Shown here: positions 11,421-23,783 of the stretch, piece after piece
How the letters are laid out: each line of letters begins with the position of its first letter
How positions within the stretch are numbered: position 1 is the first letter of the stretch
Origin: Paroedura picta
Taxonomy: Eukaryota > Chordata > Lepidosauria > Squamata > Gekkonidae
NCBI RefSeq assembly: GCF_049243985.1
Contig: NC_135378.1
Coordinates: 42,256,941 to 42,320,940, forward strand
Direction: 5' to 3'
Length of the DNA stretch: 64,000 bases
Notes under the pieces: model-generated
The model's database searches: none
What the model was told of the DNA's origin: nothing
Seen by the model: the letters and a program-made list of their open reading frames with translations, nothing else
Position numbers and translations under genes: made by a program

Positions 11421-11582
11421 CCGCCACGTCACAGCTAACTTCTGACAACGCCAGAGGTGTTCAAGGCAAGAGACATTCCAAGGTGATTTATCATTGTCTG
11501 CCTCTGCATAGTGACCTTGGAACTCCTTGGAAATCTCTCATCCAAATACTGACCAGGGCGAACCCCGCTTAGCCTCTGAGAT
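11421..11582 (-). mobile_element. 5S-rRNA-derived SINE (5S-Sauria type)
   Basis: On the minus strand the head reads AATCTCAGAGGCTAAGCGGG followed by CCTGGTCAGTATTTGGATGAGAG (cut here as CCTGGTCAGTATTTGGATGA), which follows the 5' half and internal promoter of vertebrate 5S rRNA. The body then reads AGAGGCAGACAATG and TCTCTTGCCTTGAA, as in lizard 5S-derived SINEs. Diverged, no tail or target duplication found. It is not a 5S gene because the 3' half of 5S is missing. Confidence 0.75.
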
Positions 11583-12944
11583 TATTAGTATAAGCATATT
11601 AAATACACAGAGTTTGTTTATCAGCTAGTGTTTAATTCTTGTTGGTGCCAAGTATTCCATTATAATCCCTTCTGTTTAGAAAATTATCCAGAAATTCCAG
11701 TAGGCATAAATAGGATAGACAATAGTTGACAAGTACTATGCAGTCTCTTTCAGTGTGGACTTTAATGCATGTGATGGGCATTTCCCCCAAAAGACTAACA
11801 ATTGAATCCTATGTTTGATGAAAAGCAAATACTATTAATTCCAAAGGACCCTCGTCCAAATACGTTTTGTGACTGTAATCTAAAAAGTTATTAAAATGTC
11901 ACATATGGGGTAATATTCTCTAATGTGAAGGGCACAGCAGTAATTATTCCTGTTAAGGAATTTCTATGGTTTTGAATAATCGCCTATGAACAGTTTGGGT
12001 TGTGGTTTTATAAATGGTTTAATAAATCGTTTTAACATTAACAAATAATTTACTTTAGTAAGCTAAAAAAATATATTTTGAGAAAAGAACTCATTCTACT
12101 TTTTAGATAATAATTTAATGGCCATTTCACATGTTTTATTACTGTATTTATTAACCGCACACTCTGTCGGCTGACTCACGACAGTGTTCCAAAAACGTGG
12201 ACTGTTCCCGAGTTTAAAATTCACAATCTTAAACATGTTTATAGTTGCTTAAGGGAGTGCGGGACAGCTGATGCCATAATTCCAAACCGGGATTGGGGAA
12301 TTTTTATATTTTTATGGAATCTCAAAAGGTTAAGTTGTGTGAAGTCATGAGTAGAATAGGGGGAGATGAATGCGGAGATTGCAGTTTAAGTGGCTTTCCT
12401 AGCCAAGCCACAAATGCATATGGTGTCCCAGATTTCTACACAGAAGGGCATGTTTGTCCAGTTTCGTTATTTTGCTAACATAGGGTAGAACAATACCGTA
12501 AAAGGAGCTCAGAGGGTTGTGGCCATTCAGACTCTGAAAGTCCCAGAGTACCTCAGGTGTGTCAGTTGTCTTATCAGTAATCCTCAGACTAATCAGCCAA
12601 ACCAGCTACCTACTTCAGTGCTATTGCAAAGGATTTCAGTTATCTAGGATGTAGTTCCCTCCGGCATGATGAATCTGTTTTGGACTCAAATCCTGGCATC
12701 TCCGATTACAAGGCTGAGGAAGATTTGCTTGAAATACTGCCTGTTAAAACAGCTCAATAGTAAATCAGTCATTTGTCTGACAAAAGGGGCAAACTGTACA
12801 TCAAAACATAGAAACTCTGGTGATGGGAGTGTCACTTTTAAAGCATTAAGACCAACGTGGAAAGCACCCTCCCCAAAGGACTTTGGAACATGCATTTGCT
12901 AACATGTCGTCACCCTTTTCAATCCTGCTGTACTTTCTAGCCCA
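11583..12944. other. Intergenic, nothing recognised
   Basis: AT-rich sequence 3' of SCRG1. Short open frames here lack splice context or family resemblance. I see no gene or clear repeat. Confidence 0.6.
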
Positions 12945-13127
12945 AAGTCACTAACTTTTTTCAGTCTGTGAGCACCTCTGGAATTCTGACAGGGTGATGG
13001 GCATGACCACAAATGGCTATCAAAGAGGTGTAGCCAGCCACAAAATGTCTGTGGTAGGCACCCCCTTTCTAAAAACACTTGGCAGGAACAAGGAAGGAGC
13101 AAGGTGAGCACACCTTGGCATCCCTGG
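12945..13127. mobile_element. hAT-type MITE fragment
   Basis: Carries the block TTTTTCAGTCTGTGAGCACC and GGAATTCTGACAGGGTGATG and ends ...CACCTTGGCATCCCTGG. The same family occurs at about 39436-39770 and 61798-62196. The terminal CATCCCTG mirrors a CAGGGATG end, as in hAT elements. Left boundary is approximate. Confidence 0.5.
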
Positions 13128-14584
13128 CTCCCTGTTGGGAATTTCTGCTCTAGCCATTATGCTCCAGCCACAGTGACAGTGCAGGCGCTTATGACCTTAA
13201 GTGACCGGCATCTCCAGCACAAGCTAATTATAATAAAAATACAGTCATGCAATTTTACAAGTGATTACCAACACAAAGCCTTCTCCATACAGATGACTCA
13301 TCAGTGAAAAACACATGGAATACAAACCCAGTTGACAAGGAACAAAAAGGAGTTTTTCCATTCATCTATGGAAACATTTAAAACTGCCATATTAATTTCA
13401 GTTACATAGGATAAGCTATAGCATGTTTATAGGCATACGTTGTGTTTCCACATTTTATAGCACATTAAATAGTAGCTACTGTAACATTGCTTCAACTACT
13501 TACAACACTAGTATATTTTATTGTTGCATGACAGGTTACAGGAAAATGATGGGAAGAGGTCTGACCATCTTTAGGTGTTAAATATTTCTTTTTAATTAGT
13601 TATCCACAGTAAAGACACATCACAGGCAGGTCAAATTCACATATTTGTTAGGAAACACAAAATGGTGGAAATGCAGTTATCAAATTACCTTTCTCCACAA
13701 CCATCCATTAATTCAGAAACCTGAGAGAATATTGCCACAATAGCAAAAGAGGTTCAAAAACTGCTGTTAATGGTCCATATGCATTCAGAACATCAGCCTT
13801 GATCCTGAAAGACTTACAAAGGAATGCAGTAGGGCAAGTCCCATCTTTGCCTCTTGATACACGTTCACCTCTGCATTTGTTCCCTTGTTTTTTTGCTTTC
13901 TTTGTCCACAGACACACCACATATTTGTTTGTTCAGATTTTTGATCAACTTTTTAAAGAAATGCTGAGAAGCCTGAAATTGCCTCAGTGGTGAAGTTGCA
14001 TTCCTGACATAAGCAAGCCAATCAGCATTGTGTACAGCCTGGTCTGAGGACTGACACAAGGGCTAACCAACCAGCACAGCATGTGTGTAGATAGCAATGC
14101 CATTTTGGACTCACTGCTGAAATTATGTGTCTGCCTCCATTAAGTTTCATATTAGTATCAGAGCTCTACAGCAAGTGCAGTTCTCCAGTGTAGTGCAATT
14201 CACGGGCTACATACTGGGATTCTTCAGGAGTCGTATGAAGAAAGGCTGAATGAGAGGGAATCTACAGAAAAGAGCATTTGAAATGTCATTTAAAAGGTTC
14301 TGGCACAGCATAGAAGCGCTCGTCCTGTTTTTAAGAAGCCAAAGACATAAATTTAAGCCATGAGATGGTAAACTCATGATAAACATTGGGACACTTTCCA
14401 AAATCAAAGATGGATGTTACCTATCCCCACCTTGGACAGACTCTTCTGTAAGATACTCAATTAGAAGCTAGAGAAGCAGCTTTAAAAGCAGCATGCAATA
14501 ATTCAGCTACATAACAGCATCCTGCTGGCTCATCTTGCATTGTCCTCAGTTCTCATCCAAATATTTAAAGGCTTTTACCTACAT
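13128..14584. other. Intergenic, nothing recognised
   Basis: Unique-looking AT-rich DNA between SCRG1 and SAP30 (convergent gene ends). No gene could be supported. Confidence 0.6.
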
Positions 14585-14805
14585 CAGCCTTTCTCTACTT
14601 TTTGCCATTGAGAAACCCCTGAAACATTCTTCAGGCTTTGAGAAACCCCAGAAGTGGCATGATCAAAAAGGTGGGGGATGGGAAGGCTGACATGACTGTA
14701 TTTGGTTGTATCACCTGATAATTATATATATTTTAAATTAAAAAACAAAGTTAACTTCAGGAGACACTTCCAGGGCTGCTAAGAAATCTTGGTTGAGAAA
14801 GGCTG
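14585..14805. mobile_element. hAT-type MITE, CAGCCTTTCTC family
   Basis: Ends are CAGCCTTTCTCTACTTTTTG on the left and GGTTGAGAAAGGCTG on the right, which are inverted repeats. Flanking 8-mers ACCTACAT and GCCCACAT agree at six of eight positions, fitting an old 8-bp target duplication. Relatives lie at 43154-43365, 43788-45444 and 56804-57265. Confidence 0.75.
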
Positions 14806-17540
14806 GCCCACATAATGGTGCTCTGATTGTATTCTTGTTTCCTGATTATTATAACACAAGCTGTGCCATGCAGCTGTTAAAATCCAGTTCTTGAAGGTGC
14901 CTGCTGTCAAACACCATTGTGAGACCACTAGAATCTCTCAGTGCGTGTGTGTGTGTGTGGGGGGGGGAGGGAAATCACCAGGACAGTTACCCACAATAGC
15001 TCTCAAAATGAGCAGCCAGTCAGAACGGCATGCATACTCTTCTCTATGATCTTATTCTCCCCCACCGCTTTAATTTCTTTTTTTTGGCAGCACAATTAAG
15101 ATGTAGTCTTTGAAAAAAGAAATGCTCAGAACATCAACCATACTTTTCTGCTAGAGTTAGTTTGAAGAATGGTTTATTGGAAGCTATCCTGTTCAAAATA
15201 CCTTGAAAAAATTATTTTACAAGCTGAGCCTATGCAAGTCCTGTGGAGCCAAGAGGGCTTATTTCCAGAAAAGTGTCACAGCATTCTTCCTTTTCAATCA
15301 TTCTTTAGCTCTAGCCAACCGATGAGGGAAACCCCTTTCCATTTGGGTCTTTGGATTCAGCTAGAAATCAAAGGTCCCTCAAGATGACATGATAGACTGT
15401 GGATCAAGAACAAAGTGTTGCACAGCCATGAAAATTAGAGACCACAAAACTGATCAGATAAACTCATGACTCACCTGCTTATTCAGTGTTGTAGCCTGAT
15501 CCTAACTATGCTTTCTAGAATTATATACCATGGATTTCCAAGTGCCTTACTTCCAAGTAAATGAGCAAGACCACAGAGCTCTTGATTGTTGAGGCTCTCA
15601 TTTTTTTAAAGGTAATCTTCAAAGTATTTTGCTATAAGATGATGGACAACGGCAAGAACACACCTCAATGGCTCACTAAGAGTTCAACAAATATCAGATG
15701 GAGCTTAAATGCATGACTTTCCTTGTTTACGAAAAAAATAGTCTAACTAGCCAACATCAACAGAGACAGTATTAGACAGCTGGAACAGACCCCATCTACT
15801 CTAAACTGGGTTGACAATATGGCAGGTGAACATATTTCCAACATAGGGAAAACAGGTGGGAGTAAGATGGAAAGGGCGAAAGAAAAGTGTTCTGAAACCA
15901 GCACAACTCAGACTTTTGGAGTCCTAGCCCCCCTCCCCTGAGGCTGTACCACATCACTACTGCAGTCCAGAAGACAAAGACTTGTTCCCTAACACATCAC
16001 CTAGTTAAAGTCATTAGTGTTCCTCTAACTTATGTGCCTCTTCTTGAGGCAGAAGAGCCACTTTAGCTGAAGGAAAGTAATTCTACAGGAGTAGCCTGTT
16101 GCAGAAAAATTAAAACAGAAATCCACAGCACATTCAAGGCTTACAAAATGTATTCCAGCAAAAGCTGCAGGTCAGAGCTCACTTCTGCATGAAGTGTCGA
16201 ATCATAGCACCTGTAGCTTTAAGCTGATAATGGATGAACACGTCACACAACTGACAAAGTAAGCTTTCACCCATGACAGCTTATGCTGGAGTACGTTTTA
16301 TTAATTTCCAAGATGTCGTCAAACTCCTGAATAATTATGTGGGGCAAAGGCTTTAGACTGCAAGTAAAGCGGCAGGATATTGCCAGGATAAGGCCTGCAA
16401 ATGTGCCTGTACACTTGCTTCTAGTTCCAAGAGAGCTGATCACTGGTTATGGCTTAATCTAGAATCACCCCTAGCCAGAAGCTGAGTTGTGCAGACACCT
16501 CCACGAACTGCATGATTGGCCAGATCAGGATTCCTAAAGGGCAATAAGGAATTTAAAAGGTTGGATCATCAATTCACAGCTCTGTAATCTACTCATTATG
16601 TTGACAATGAAGAAGGGGTCTTATTGTGGAGCTAGTACAGAAATTAAGAGTACAAAGAACAGTACTTGGAATAGTAATACAAAACAATCAGCATAGAGGA
16701 TACAAAAAAAGTTTGTCGTCCACTTGTCGGTGGGAGTACTCCAAGATCAGAGATTGCTGACTACAGCCTCCAATACTACTAGTATTGTACATCAAATTAC
16801 AAGCCTGTATTTAATAGCAAATCATGAGTTGCAACCAAGTCTGTTACTTTGAAAGCAGCAGCAAATGAGCAACAGCTAATATTAAAGCTCAGCTCAGGCT
16901 GAATGTCAAGCTGTGATTTGCTAAACATATATTAGAACTCAAACCATGGTTTCAACTTTCAAGTGGCATGCCTGTTTTCATTTTCCGGGTCTCAGAGCCA
17001 AAAATTCACTTGTCTCCGTGCTCCGGCAACATCAGAAGTTAAAGCGACAGCCTAGTTTGTTAATTCAGAAGCACTGCCAAGCTTAAATTAACAGAGACAC
17101 CTATATGGCATGCATACCTATATCAAGCCATGGTTTCCAGTTCATGGTTTGTGAGCTGCTACCAAACCAGGTTTATCAATACAGACATCATGCCAAAGCA
17201 TACCATGATCTTTGAATTGACACAACAGGTAAAGGTAAGAACTCAGAAGTATACTAAGAGTTCTCCAATGCAAAGGCCTCTTGAGAAAAAAAAATTCAAA
17301 TGCCATCAGCAGAAGTTGCAACTAAATAACTGGAGGACCAGCTAATTTGAGTATGGAAGTTGCACCTGGCGCTACTGCATTTTCACAGCACTATCCAGAT
17401 TAAATGTTCAAAAAATGTTACTTTCAGAGGGTATTCCACATTTCAACTTATTCTAGGAAGTTAACAGACAGAATGAAAAAAAACAGCCTTACACACATGC
17501 CAGACAGCAAACCCATGCAGGCACAGAAACATCAATAGTA
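14806..17540. other. Intergenic with minor repeats
   Basis: No gene is seen. It holds a (TG)n run at 14943-14960 followed by a G-run, and at about 16140-16310 a diverged piece with CAGGTCAGAGCTCACTTCTGC and AGCTTTCACCCATGACAGC that resembles an unclassified squamate interspersed repeat. Confidence 0.5.
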
Positions 17541-17546
17541 TTTATT
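17541..17546 (-). terminator. Likely SAP30 polyadenylation signal
   Basis: AATAAA on the minus strand, 174 bases past the SAP30 stop codon and within an AT-rich 3' UTR. Confidence 0.5.
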
Positions 17547-20500
17547 TAAAATATCTTTTATCATGGAAATATTGTTTAGCAATTCCCCCCTTGTCCCCAG
17601 CCCCACCCCCGGCAGCAATGAAAAATAACATCAGGATTTCCTCTCTGAATACCAGGTATAAAGAAAGCTTCAATACATCCAAAACAGTCTTTAAGTCTGC
17701 AAGTCTCAAGTTTGCTTGTTTAATGGACAGAACTATCCATTTTTAGATCAGATTTGTTCTTGTCATTCTTCACAGAGTAGATGAAATAGGTTAAGGTGTC
17801 CTTCTCATTCACTGGAATAGTCCGAAAATGACATCCAATTATCTGTAAGAAAAAGTTCAAGGATGTTGAATGTTCAGTGCATGACAGAGACTTGGTGCAT
17901 TTATAATTTCTTTCTAGTTGTGGATACAGCTGAATCTAGTCTTGGTTTGAAACACAAGCTTAGAATGACATTCTTCAGACCAACATGGCTACCCATTTGA
18001 ATCTATTCTTCAAGCTTGTTTGCACTTGTCCAGCCAACATTTTTTTTCAGGAGAAACATAAAGTTCTTTATCATAGTCTTACTCTATCATAGTCTTACTC
18101 TATATCATAGTCTTACTCTATTCAGACTGTAATAACCCACAGAATCCTAACTGCCCAACCTTAAATGTTTTACTAAGAATTCTGGACTACTGGGAATCTA
18201 TATACTATTTATCTTAGAATGGGAAGATCTGAACATACTAAATCTGTGGATCAGGGCTAAGGTTGGGCGCTTCAGCATCCACAGCACTGGCTGCACAGGG
18301 AGAGACTGGCCGCTTTGGTTGCCAAAGCACCCAACCCTACAGGACCCACAATGAGAGGAAGGAAATTTTCCTCTAAACTTGGGTTTCTTCCCAAGTTTAC
18401 AGAAAAATCTTAAAACTTGGGGCGGGGAAACCTTGTGCGGGATGTGTGTGCGTGTGTGAGTTAAATGCGCCCCAAATAAAAGTGTCACTTTTACACATGC
18501 AGACGTCTTTCGGTGAGCTCTTGGCAGTAAGGAGAGGGCAGAAGCCACAGCATGCCTGAGGAGAAGGGGGTACAGGAGCTGCAGTGTGGCTGCTGCCTCT
18601 GGAGATAAAGTATTGCCAGTGCCCTCCAACTCCTAACTGGGAAATTAGTCTGGTTACAAGAAGTTGGTGGCATGTTATTTTTCCTTTGATTTGCCCCCTC
18701 TGGAGAGAAGAACATTATCTGAAGCCTGTATAATTAACAGAACACTGAGGAGTCACTAATGTTTTAGAACTAAATTGTCCAAATTAAAAATTAACAAGCC
18801 ACAGTTCATGAATAGTAACACTGATATTTTAGGAAGACCATGCATCATTAAAACCAGCTCTCTCAGAACTAGATTAGAAGGGAGCTTACTCAACACCAAT
18901 ACCATGTGATCTAGGTAGTGGTCCCCAACTTTTTTCAGGCCAGGGACCTGGGGGGGGAGGCCTGGGGACCGGGGGGAGAGAGGCAGGCGCCAACGTGCTG
19001 CCGGGTGCAAACACACAGGCGTGGCAGCTCTGTACCTGCCCCCCCCCCCCACGGCGCAGTGCTCGCTGCTTTGGGGACCAGGAGCACCGCACTGCGGGAG
19101 GGGGGGAAACACATCCATGCCTCCCTTCCTTCCCCCCCCCCCCACTGCCCAGTATCGAGGGCTCCACGGCCCAGTACCAGTCCGCTGCTCGGGGAAGACT
19201 GATCTGGAGCATAAAGTACAGTAATTCAGGAAATCACAGGCTCATTGGGATGATTTCTGCACCACATAAATTTCTTACTCCGGAGTTTTCAAACATATAG
19301 GTGCACTGGAGATGTTACAGAAAAATTACAGTGGTTTTAGAAAGGAGACATGTGCATCTAGATTCTAAATTCTTTGGCATTATCAACAGAATGTATGTGA
19401 AGGCCACCTTGTGGTACTGGCAAAGCAAAACAATATGGCTAAGGATATGGTTAGGGGGGAAAAACCCAGAAGGGATGCTACATACATAGCATGTATGTAG
19501 CATACAAAGGTGTATGCTGAACATACAAAGGTGAAAGAACTACAGTTCAGAAAGACCATATACATATTTATATTTACAGAAGTTACAATTTGCACTTACT
19601 TCAACAAGCTGTGCTTTGTTAAGTCCTGGTCTAGTCTGTAACTTGAAGTGCCTTTTGTATCTTCTTAGTGTGTTTACTTGCAACTGAAACAGATCAACCT
19701 AGAAAGGAAACAACAGAATGCTTTAATCTGAACACTGGCATGTGAGTTGCCATTACTGTCAGGATGCAATTTGAAAACCGTCTCTCAATTTTTTCTACGT
19801 TAACATGTGATTCTACTGCACTAAGAGGTTCTAGCCCAAGACCAGCTTCTGCCACAACGAGGTAGTCCTGAAACTCGCCCATTCAAGAGGGTTGCAGCAT
19901 TGGTCAAGATACCCCATGAAGGCAGTTTCAAAAGGCTTCCACATGACGAATTTATACAAATACTGGAAATACTGCTCTTTAATAAAGTATTCAGGACTTA
20001 GATAAACCTAAGCATGAAACACAACCCCATAAATGTACAACAGTATGTACTGTTTTTTACAATAGTAAAAAAAAAAACCTGGTGTCACTAATTGTAACCC
20101 TAGCTGATTAACAAAGCATTATTTTCAAGAGTCTTCTGTAAGCATCTTCTATATTTCTACAATTGCAAGAATTATTAATCTACCTCTGGAGTATCAACGT
20201 CTTGCACAGGTGAGTCCCCATCATCATCACTGCCTTTTCTCTTCCTTCTGTTCCGGACACTCTGGATCAAGTTTTTGTGAAAGTCACAAATATACAGATG
20301 CCTTGCCTAAAATTGAAAGAGACATGTCAGAAATATGCCATACAACTGGAGCAAAATTTCAGACTTCTTTATTGCATATGCCAAACAACAGTGGCTTAAG
20401 ACAAGTCAATCATCACCATGTCAACATCTTACTGCAAAACACATGATAAGCACACCTTTCACTGCATCCAAGCCTAACAGACAGGCTTTGGTGCATTAAA

Positions 20501-22571
20501 ACAAGTTATTTGCACTGCAGCCAACTCTGCTCCGGAAATGCCTTTCACCACTCTTAGGACTCCCACCAACCAAGCAAAGGCTATAATAGAGGCCTTTCTA
20601 ATACAAGTAGCCAGAAGAAGGGAAAGTGACAAAATGAAAGGTTCCATTTTTAAAAATCGTTTTGTTACTAATTGTCAAGATTTTGAATAAGATTTAAAAC
20701 GTTCAAGGCCAAGCCCTGTAATAGTTCCTATACATACACAATTCTGATTTCAAAAATATATTGCAAAGAAAAGAAAAGTGCTCAATTCTTGGCGGCAAGG
20801 AAATACTCCTAATTTTCATACATACTTTGAAGTCTCAGACTTTGAAATGACAAGAAAGCATCCAGATAGCGCATTAAGAAAATATGTTTAAACATCTTTA
20901 CAAGTCCTTCTAATTCAGTGGGTTTTTAAATCACATAACTGGGATTTAAGACTGCAGCTAGTGCTGGAATCCTAACCACTGCAAATCCTGATCACTTATC
21001 AATGAACTCCGGTGGTCCTTACCAGTAAACGTCCATAGGACCCCCTACAAATCCTGCATCTGTCTCAACAGCTAAGCTCCAAATATCAAAACAAAGCATA
21101 CGAGGGGAGCAATGCAAGCTGAAAACATGCTCCAAAAGCCAAACCTTTACATCATTTCCTAACAGCAGACACCGAATCCAGCGCAGTTTTCTTAGAAACC
21201 TCTATTTGCAGTTGCATTTAACAACGCACTTTAACTGCGTCAGTACTTACATGCAAATTAAATAAACCCAGCTACCGGTGCGCCTTAACCGGAACGCGCA
21301 AGTATTCGCGGAGCATGAGGGGGGTCAGCAGCAGGCAGACATTTGCTCCGCAGGTTAACGTGCTCCGACTTGAGGGCTGTGTCTCTCTCGCCACACGGCT
21401 CCTCCCCCGCCCCCGTTTGCCATGTTCTATTCGGAAGGGACGAGGACGGCGACCAGGCTGGCACGTACCAGCGCCTGCCTGATGGCTGCCAAAGGGAAGA
21501 AGGAGACACGCTGGCAAAGTCGGACGTGCAACGCCGCAACACGAGGCGAAGCCGCCAAGGACTGCCCTCTCCCGGGGAAACAGAAGCGCGCCATGAACCC
21601 CCGCCCCCCCTCCCGCCAGCCAGCTCTCCGAGAAAGCCCACCAGAAAAGAGGGGCGAGTTCCCGCACGAGAGACCTCGCCCGCAAGAAAAGACCTTGGCG
21701 GCTCGTGGAGCCACGGGGAGGGATGGGCAGCCCCCAAACATGCGCGAGAGGAGGGGAAAGGAGGACGGAGCGACTTCTGCCCGCCCTCACAAAGCCCGCT
21801 CTTGCGACGCCGGCCATGCAGGCAACTGTGCCAAGGGCAAACAAAACCACGGCGCAGCGGGGGCGGAGAAGGAAGCCCCCGCGGGCACCACCCGGACGAC
21901 GGAACCCAGTCCCGCTCCCCGGCGTCGCGCACCGACTTGGAGCCGCCAGCCCCTTCTCCACAAGGTCCTTCCTCCCCCCCCCCCCCCCAGGGGCAAGGGG
22001 AGCGCGGACGAGGCGAGCCAAGCTCTGAGGAAGCTCTGAAATGGAGCCAGCTTTCCCCCCTGCGAGGAGGGCGCGAAGGACCCTGCAGACGGACTTCTCT
22101 CGGTTTCCCCTTGCCCCCCCCCCGGCCGCGCTTGCTTTTGTTTCCTTCGCCGCCGCCCCTCCCCCGGGAGTGCGCGGCCCAAGTCCCCTGGCCTCCCCCC
22201 CCCCCGCGGCCACTTACGCTCTTGTCCAGCTCGATCTTCACTTTCTTCTGCGAGATGCTCTTCTGGATGCGCTTGCTGAAGCTGGCGTTCCCCGCCGCCC
22301 GGCTGCACCGCTCGCCTTCCTCGCGCAGGCAACACAGCTGCCCCGCGCCGGGCCCGCCTGCAGCCGCCGCCGCCACCGCTGCCCCGGGGGGTCCGGCCGG
22401 GCCTGCGGCCGTGGCAGCCGCAGAGGCAGCGCCCAGCCCGGCCGGCGGCGGAGGCAGCGGCGGCGGCGGAGGCAGGACTTCAACGGCCGCCGCCGCGTTG
22501 GCCACCACGGCAGGGACGGCGGCGGCTTCTCCCCCACCGCGGGCGACCTCCTCGGGGCCGAAGCCGTTCAT
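17541..22571 (-). CDS. SAP30: SAP30, SIN3-HDAC corepressor subunit
   Basis: Nuclear 30-kDa subunit of the SIN3A/HDAC1-2 histone deacetylase corepressor complex. Four exons, 22571-22218, 20306-20184, 19698-19600 and 17842-17720, all with GT/AG junctions in phase 0, encode 232 residues; human has 220. Residues 1-79 are an Ala/Pro/Gly-rich tail. C80/C81, C89, C125 and H128 form the SAP30 zinc module, followed by a basic NLS (RNRRKRK), an acidic SDDDGD stretch and the C-terminal SIN3-PAH3 binding region ([20 protein letters not shown], then [20 protein letters not shown]). SAP30 is preferred over SAP30L because of the long low-complexity N-terminus and the HMGB2 neighbour. Confidence 0.96.
17720..17842 (-). 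CDS. SAP30: SAP30 exon 4 (coding part)
   Basis: Acceptor TTACAG precedes 17842. Encodes [20 protein letters not shown] and the tail ending MDSSVH, then TAA at 17722-17720. This is the end of the SIN3-interacting domain. Confidence 0.95.
   Translation of the reverse strand: MIGCHFRTIPVNEKDTLTYFIYSVKNDKNKSDLKMDSSVH
18916..19201. mobile_element. hAT-type MITE, CAGTGGTCCCCAACC family, in SAP30 intron 3
   Basis: Left end TAGTGGTCCCCAACTTTTTT and right end near CCCAGTACCAGTCCGCTGCT match the hAT-Tip100-like MITE ends seen across amniotes. GC-rich body with C and G runs. Flanks GATCTAGG and GATCTGGA suggest a decayed 8-bp target duplication. Confidence 0.65.
19600..19698 (-). CDS. SAP30: SAP30 exon 3
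   Basis: Acceptor CTTTCTAG and donor GAA|GTAAGTG. Encodes 33 residues from [20 protein letters not shown] to NKAQLVE, the core of the SIN3-binding fold. Confidence 0.95.
20184..20306 (-). CDS. SAP30: SAP30 exon 2
   Basis: Acceptor ATTTTAG and donor GAG|GTAGAT. Encodes 41 residues: [41 protein letters not shown]. It holds the last Cys and His of the zinc module and the basic nuclear-localisation stretch. Confidence 0.95.
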
Positions 22572-23130
22572 CCCGCACGCCCGCTGCTGCCTCGGAAGTA
22601 AAGTAACTCGGCAGGGCGGCGTTGCTGCTGCTGCTGCTGCGGCGTCGGCGCCTCCGTCGTCCCTTTTGTCCGGGCGACCCAGGAGGGGGCAGCCGGGGCC
22701 GGGCGGCTCAGTTCACGCCCGACAGCCGCCGAAGCTCAGCCGCGCCGGCGGCGGGGGCAGCAGCCAAATGCCCGCTCCGCTCTCCCTCAGTCCCACGCCG
22801 GCGAGGGGAGTCCGGCTCGCCCCGGTCCTTCTCCCCCCGCCTCCGCTCCGGGCAAGACGCAGAGGCCACCACGCTCCGAGCTCCGGCTCGTCCCGGGTCA
22901 AGGCTGCGCGTGGCTCGCTCCTCTGCGAGCGAGCGAGACTTTTCGGCCGCTTTCTCTCCGGCCGCGGCTGCCAAACGAGATCGGGAACAACCTGCCCCGC
23001 TGTGCTCGCTCGGGCTCTACGTGTGTCTGTTTTTCTTTCTGCCTTCCCTTTCCTCCCTCCGTCCACGGGCGTTGACGGGAAAGGTAGTTCTGCCTAGCTG
23101 CCTGGCTCCAAGACCCGGCCGGGCCGCACA
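21270..23130 (-). promoter_or_regulatory. CpG island and promoter region of SAP30
   Basis: GC- and CpG-rich stretch spanning intron 1 start, exon 1 and the upstream flank. Its GC content explains several long open frames in other phases and strands, which are not genes. The transcription start is probably just above 22571; I could not define it. Confidence 0.7.
22218..22571 (-). CDS. SAP30: SAP30 exon 1 (coding part)
   Basis: ATG at 22571-22569 opens [14 protein letters not shown], close to human MNGFTPDEMSRGG, so the start is firm. Encodes 118 residues: Ala/Pro/Gly-rich tail, then [33 protein letters not shown] and LDKS. Donor AGC|GTAAGTG at 22217. Confidence 0.95.
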
Positions 23131-23783
23131 CTACAAGTCCCAAAATGCACCGCCGCACTCGAATGGCAATTTATTTACAAAGCGGCCGCAGATTGCAGCC
23201 TTGCTGTTGCACGCGCGCCCACACGGGCCATTTTACTAGCTGGAGTGAGATCGCGGAAGAGCAGCTGTCCTTTTTCTCCCTCCCCCCACGTTATGGTAAA
23301 AGACCATCATGCTTGCTCGCCCTTCTAGTAATTGATGCAACAAATAGCCTTCCTCGTGCAATACCATCACGGGGCTGCTGTACGCCAGGCGGCGTGCGAA
23401 GAGGCAATGCACCCACACGACAGGCGGGGCCTCAAATCCCCCCAAGCTCCAGGCAGCCGTTAGGATTTGAAATCTGCATGCTTGGAGAAAGTTGACAATG
23501 GAGCAGCTGCTTCCTTCTGGGGCGCAGACGGTCTTCCGAGCCAAGTCGCTGCAGTAACCTGCCTGACTGTCTCCACCGTCTTCCCAGTGCAGCCACTCCA
23601 CTCAGACTTTGCAGTTGTGGTCTGTCAAGAAAGGCAAAGCTGTGCAGCCGGCCCCCACACCTTTGTCATCGCAGCCTGGTTTTGACACCGGCACATTGGG
23701 GGGGGGGGGGGCTTTGCCCGGGGAGAACCCTGTGAGAGCAGCATCCCAGCATTGTTAACACGTACCGAGACAACAAGAGACGT
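23131..23783. other. SAP30 upstream flank, no gene
   Basis: Moderately GC-rich DNA upstream of SAP30. Includes a run of G at about 23698-23711. Short open frames lack support. Confidence 0.5.

Noticed and set aside
11530-11582. 5S rRNA-like segment
   Set aside because: Only the 5' half of 5S is present and it continues into a SINE body.
18198-18629. 143-codon minus-strand frame in SAP30 intron 3
   Set aside because: No recognisable domain and no supporting splice sites or conservation cue; chance frame.
21343-23097. Long plus-strand open frame (584 codons) opposite SAP30
   Set aside because: It lies in the SAP30 CpG island, has low-complexity Pro/Arg/Gly content, no family resemblance and no splice logic. 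GC-rich DNA with few stops explains it.
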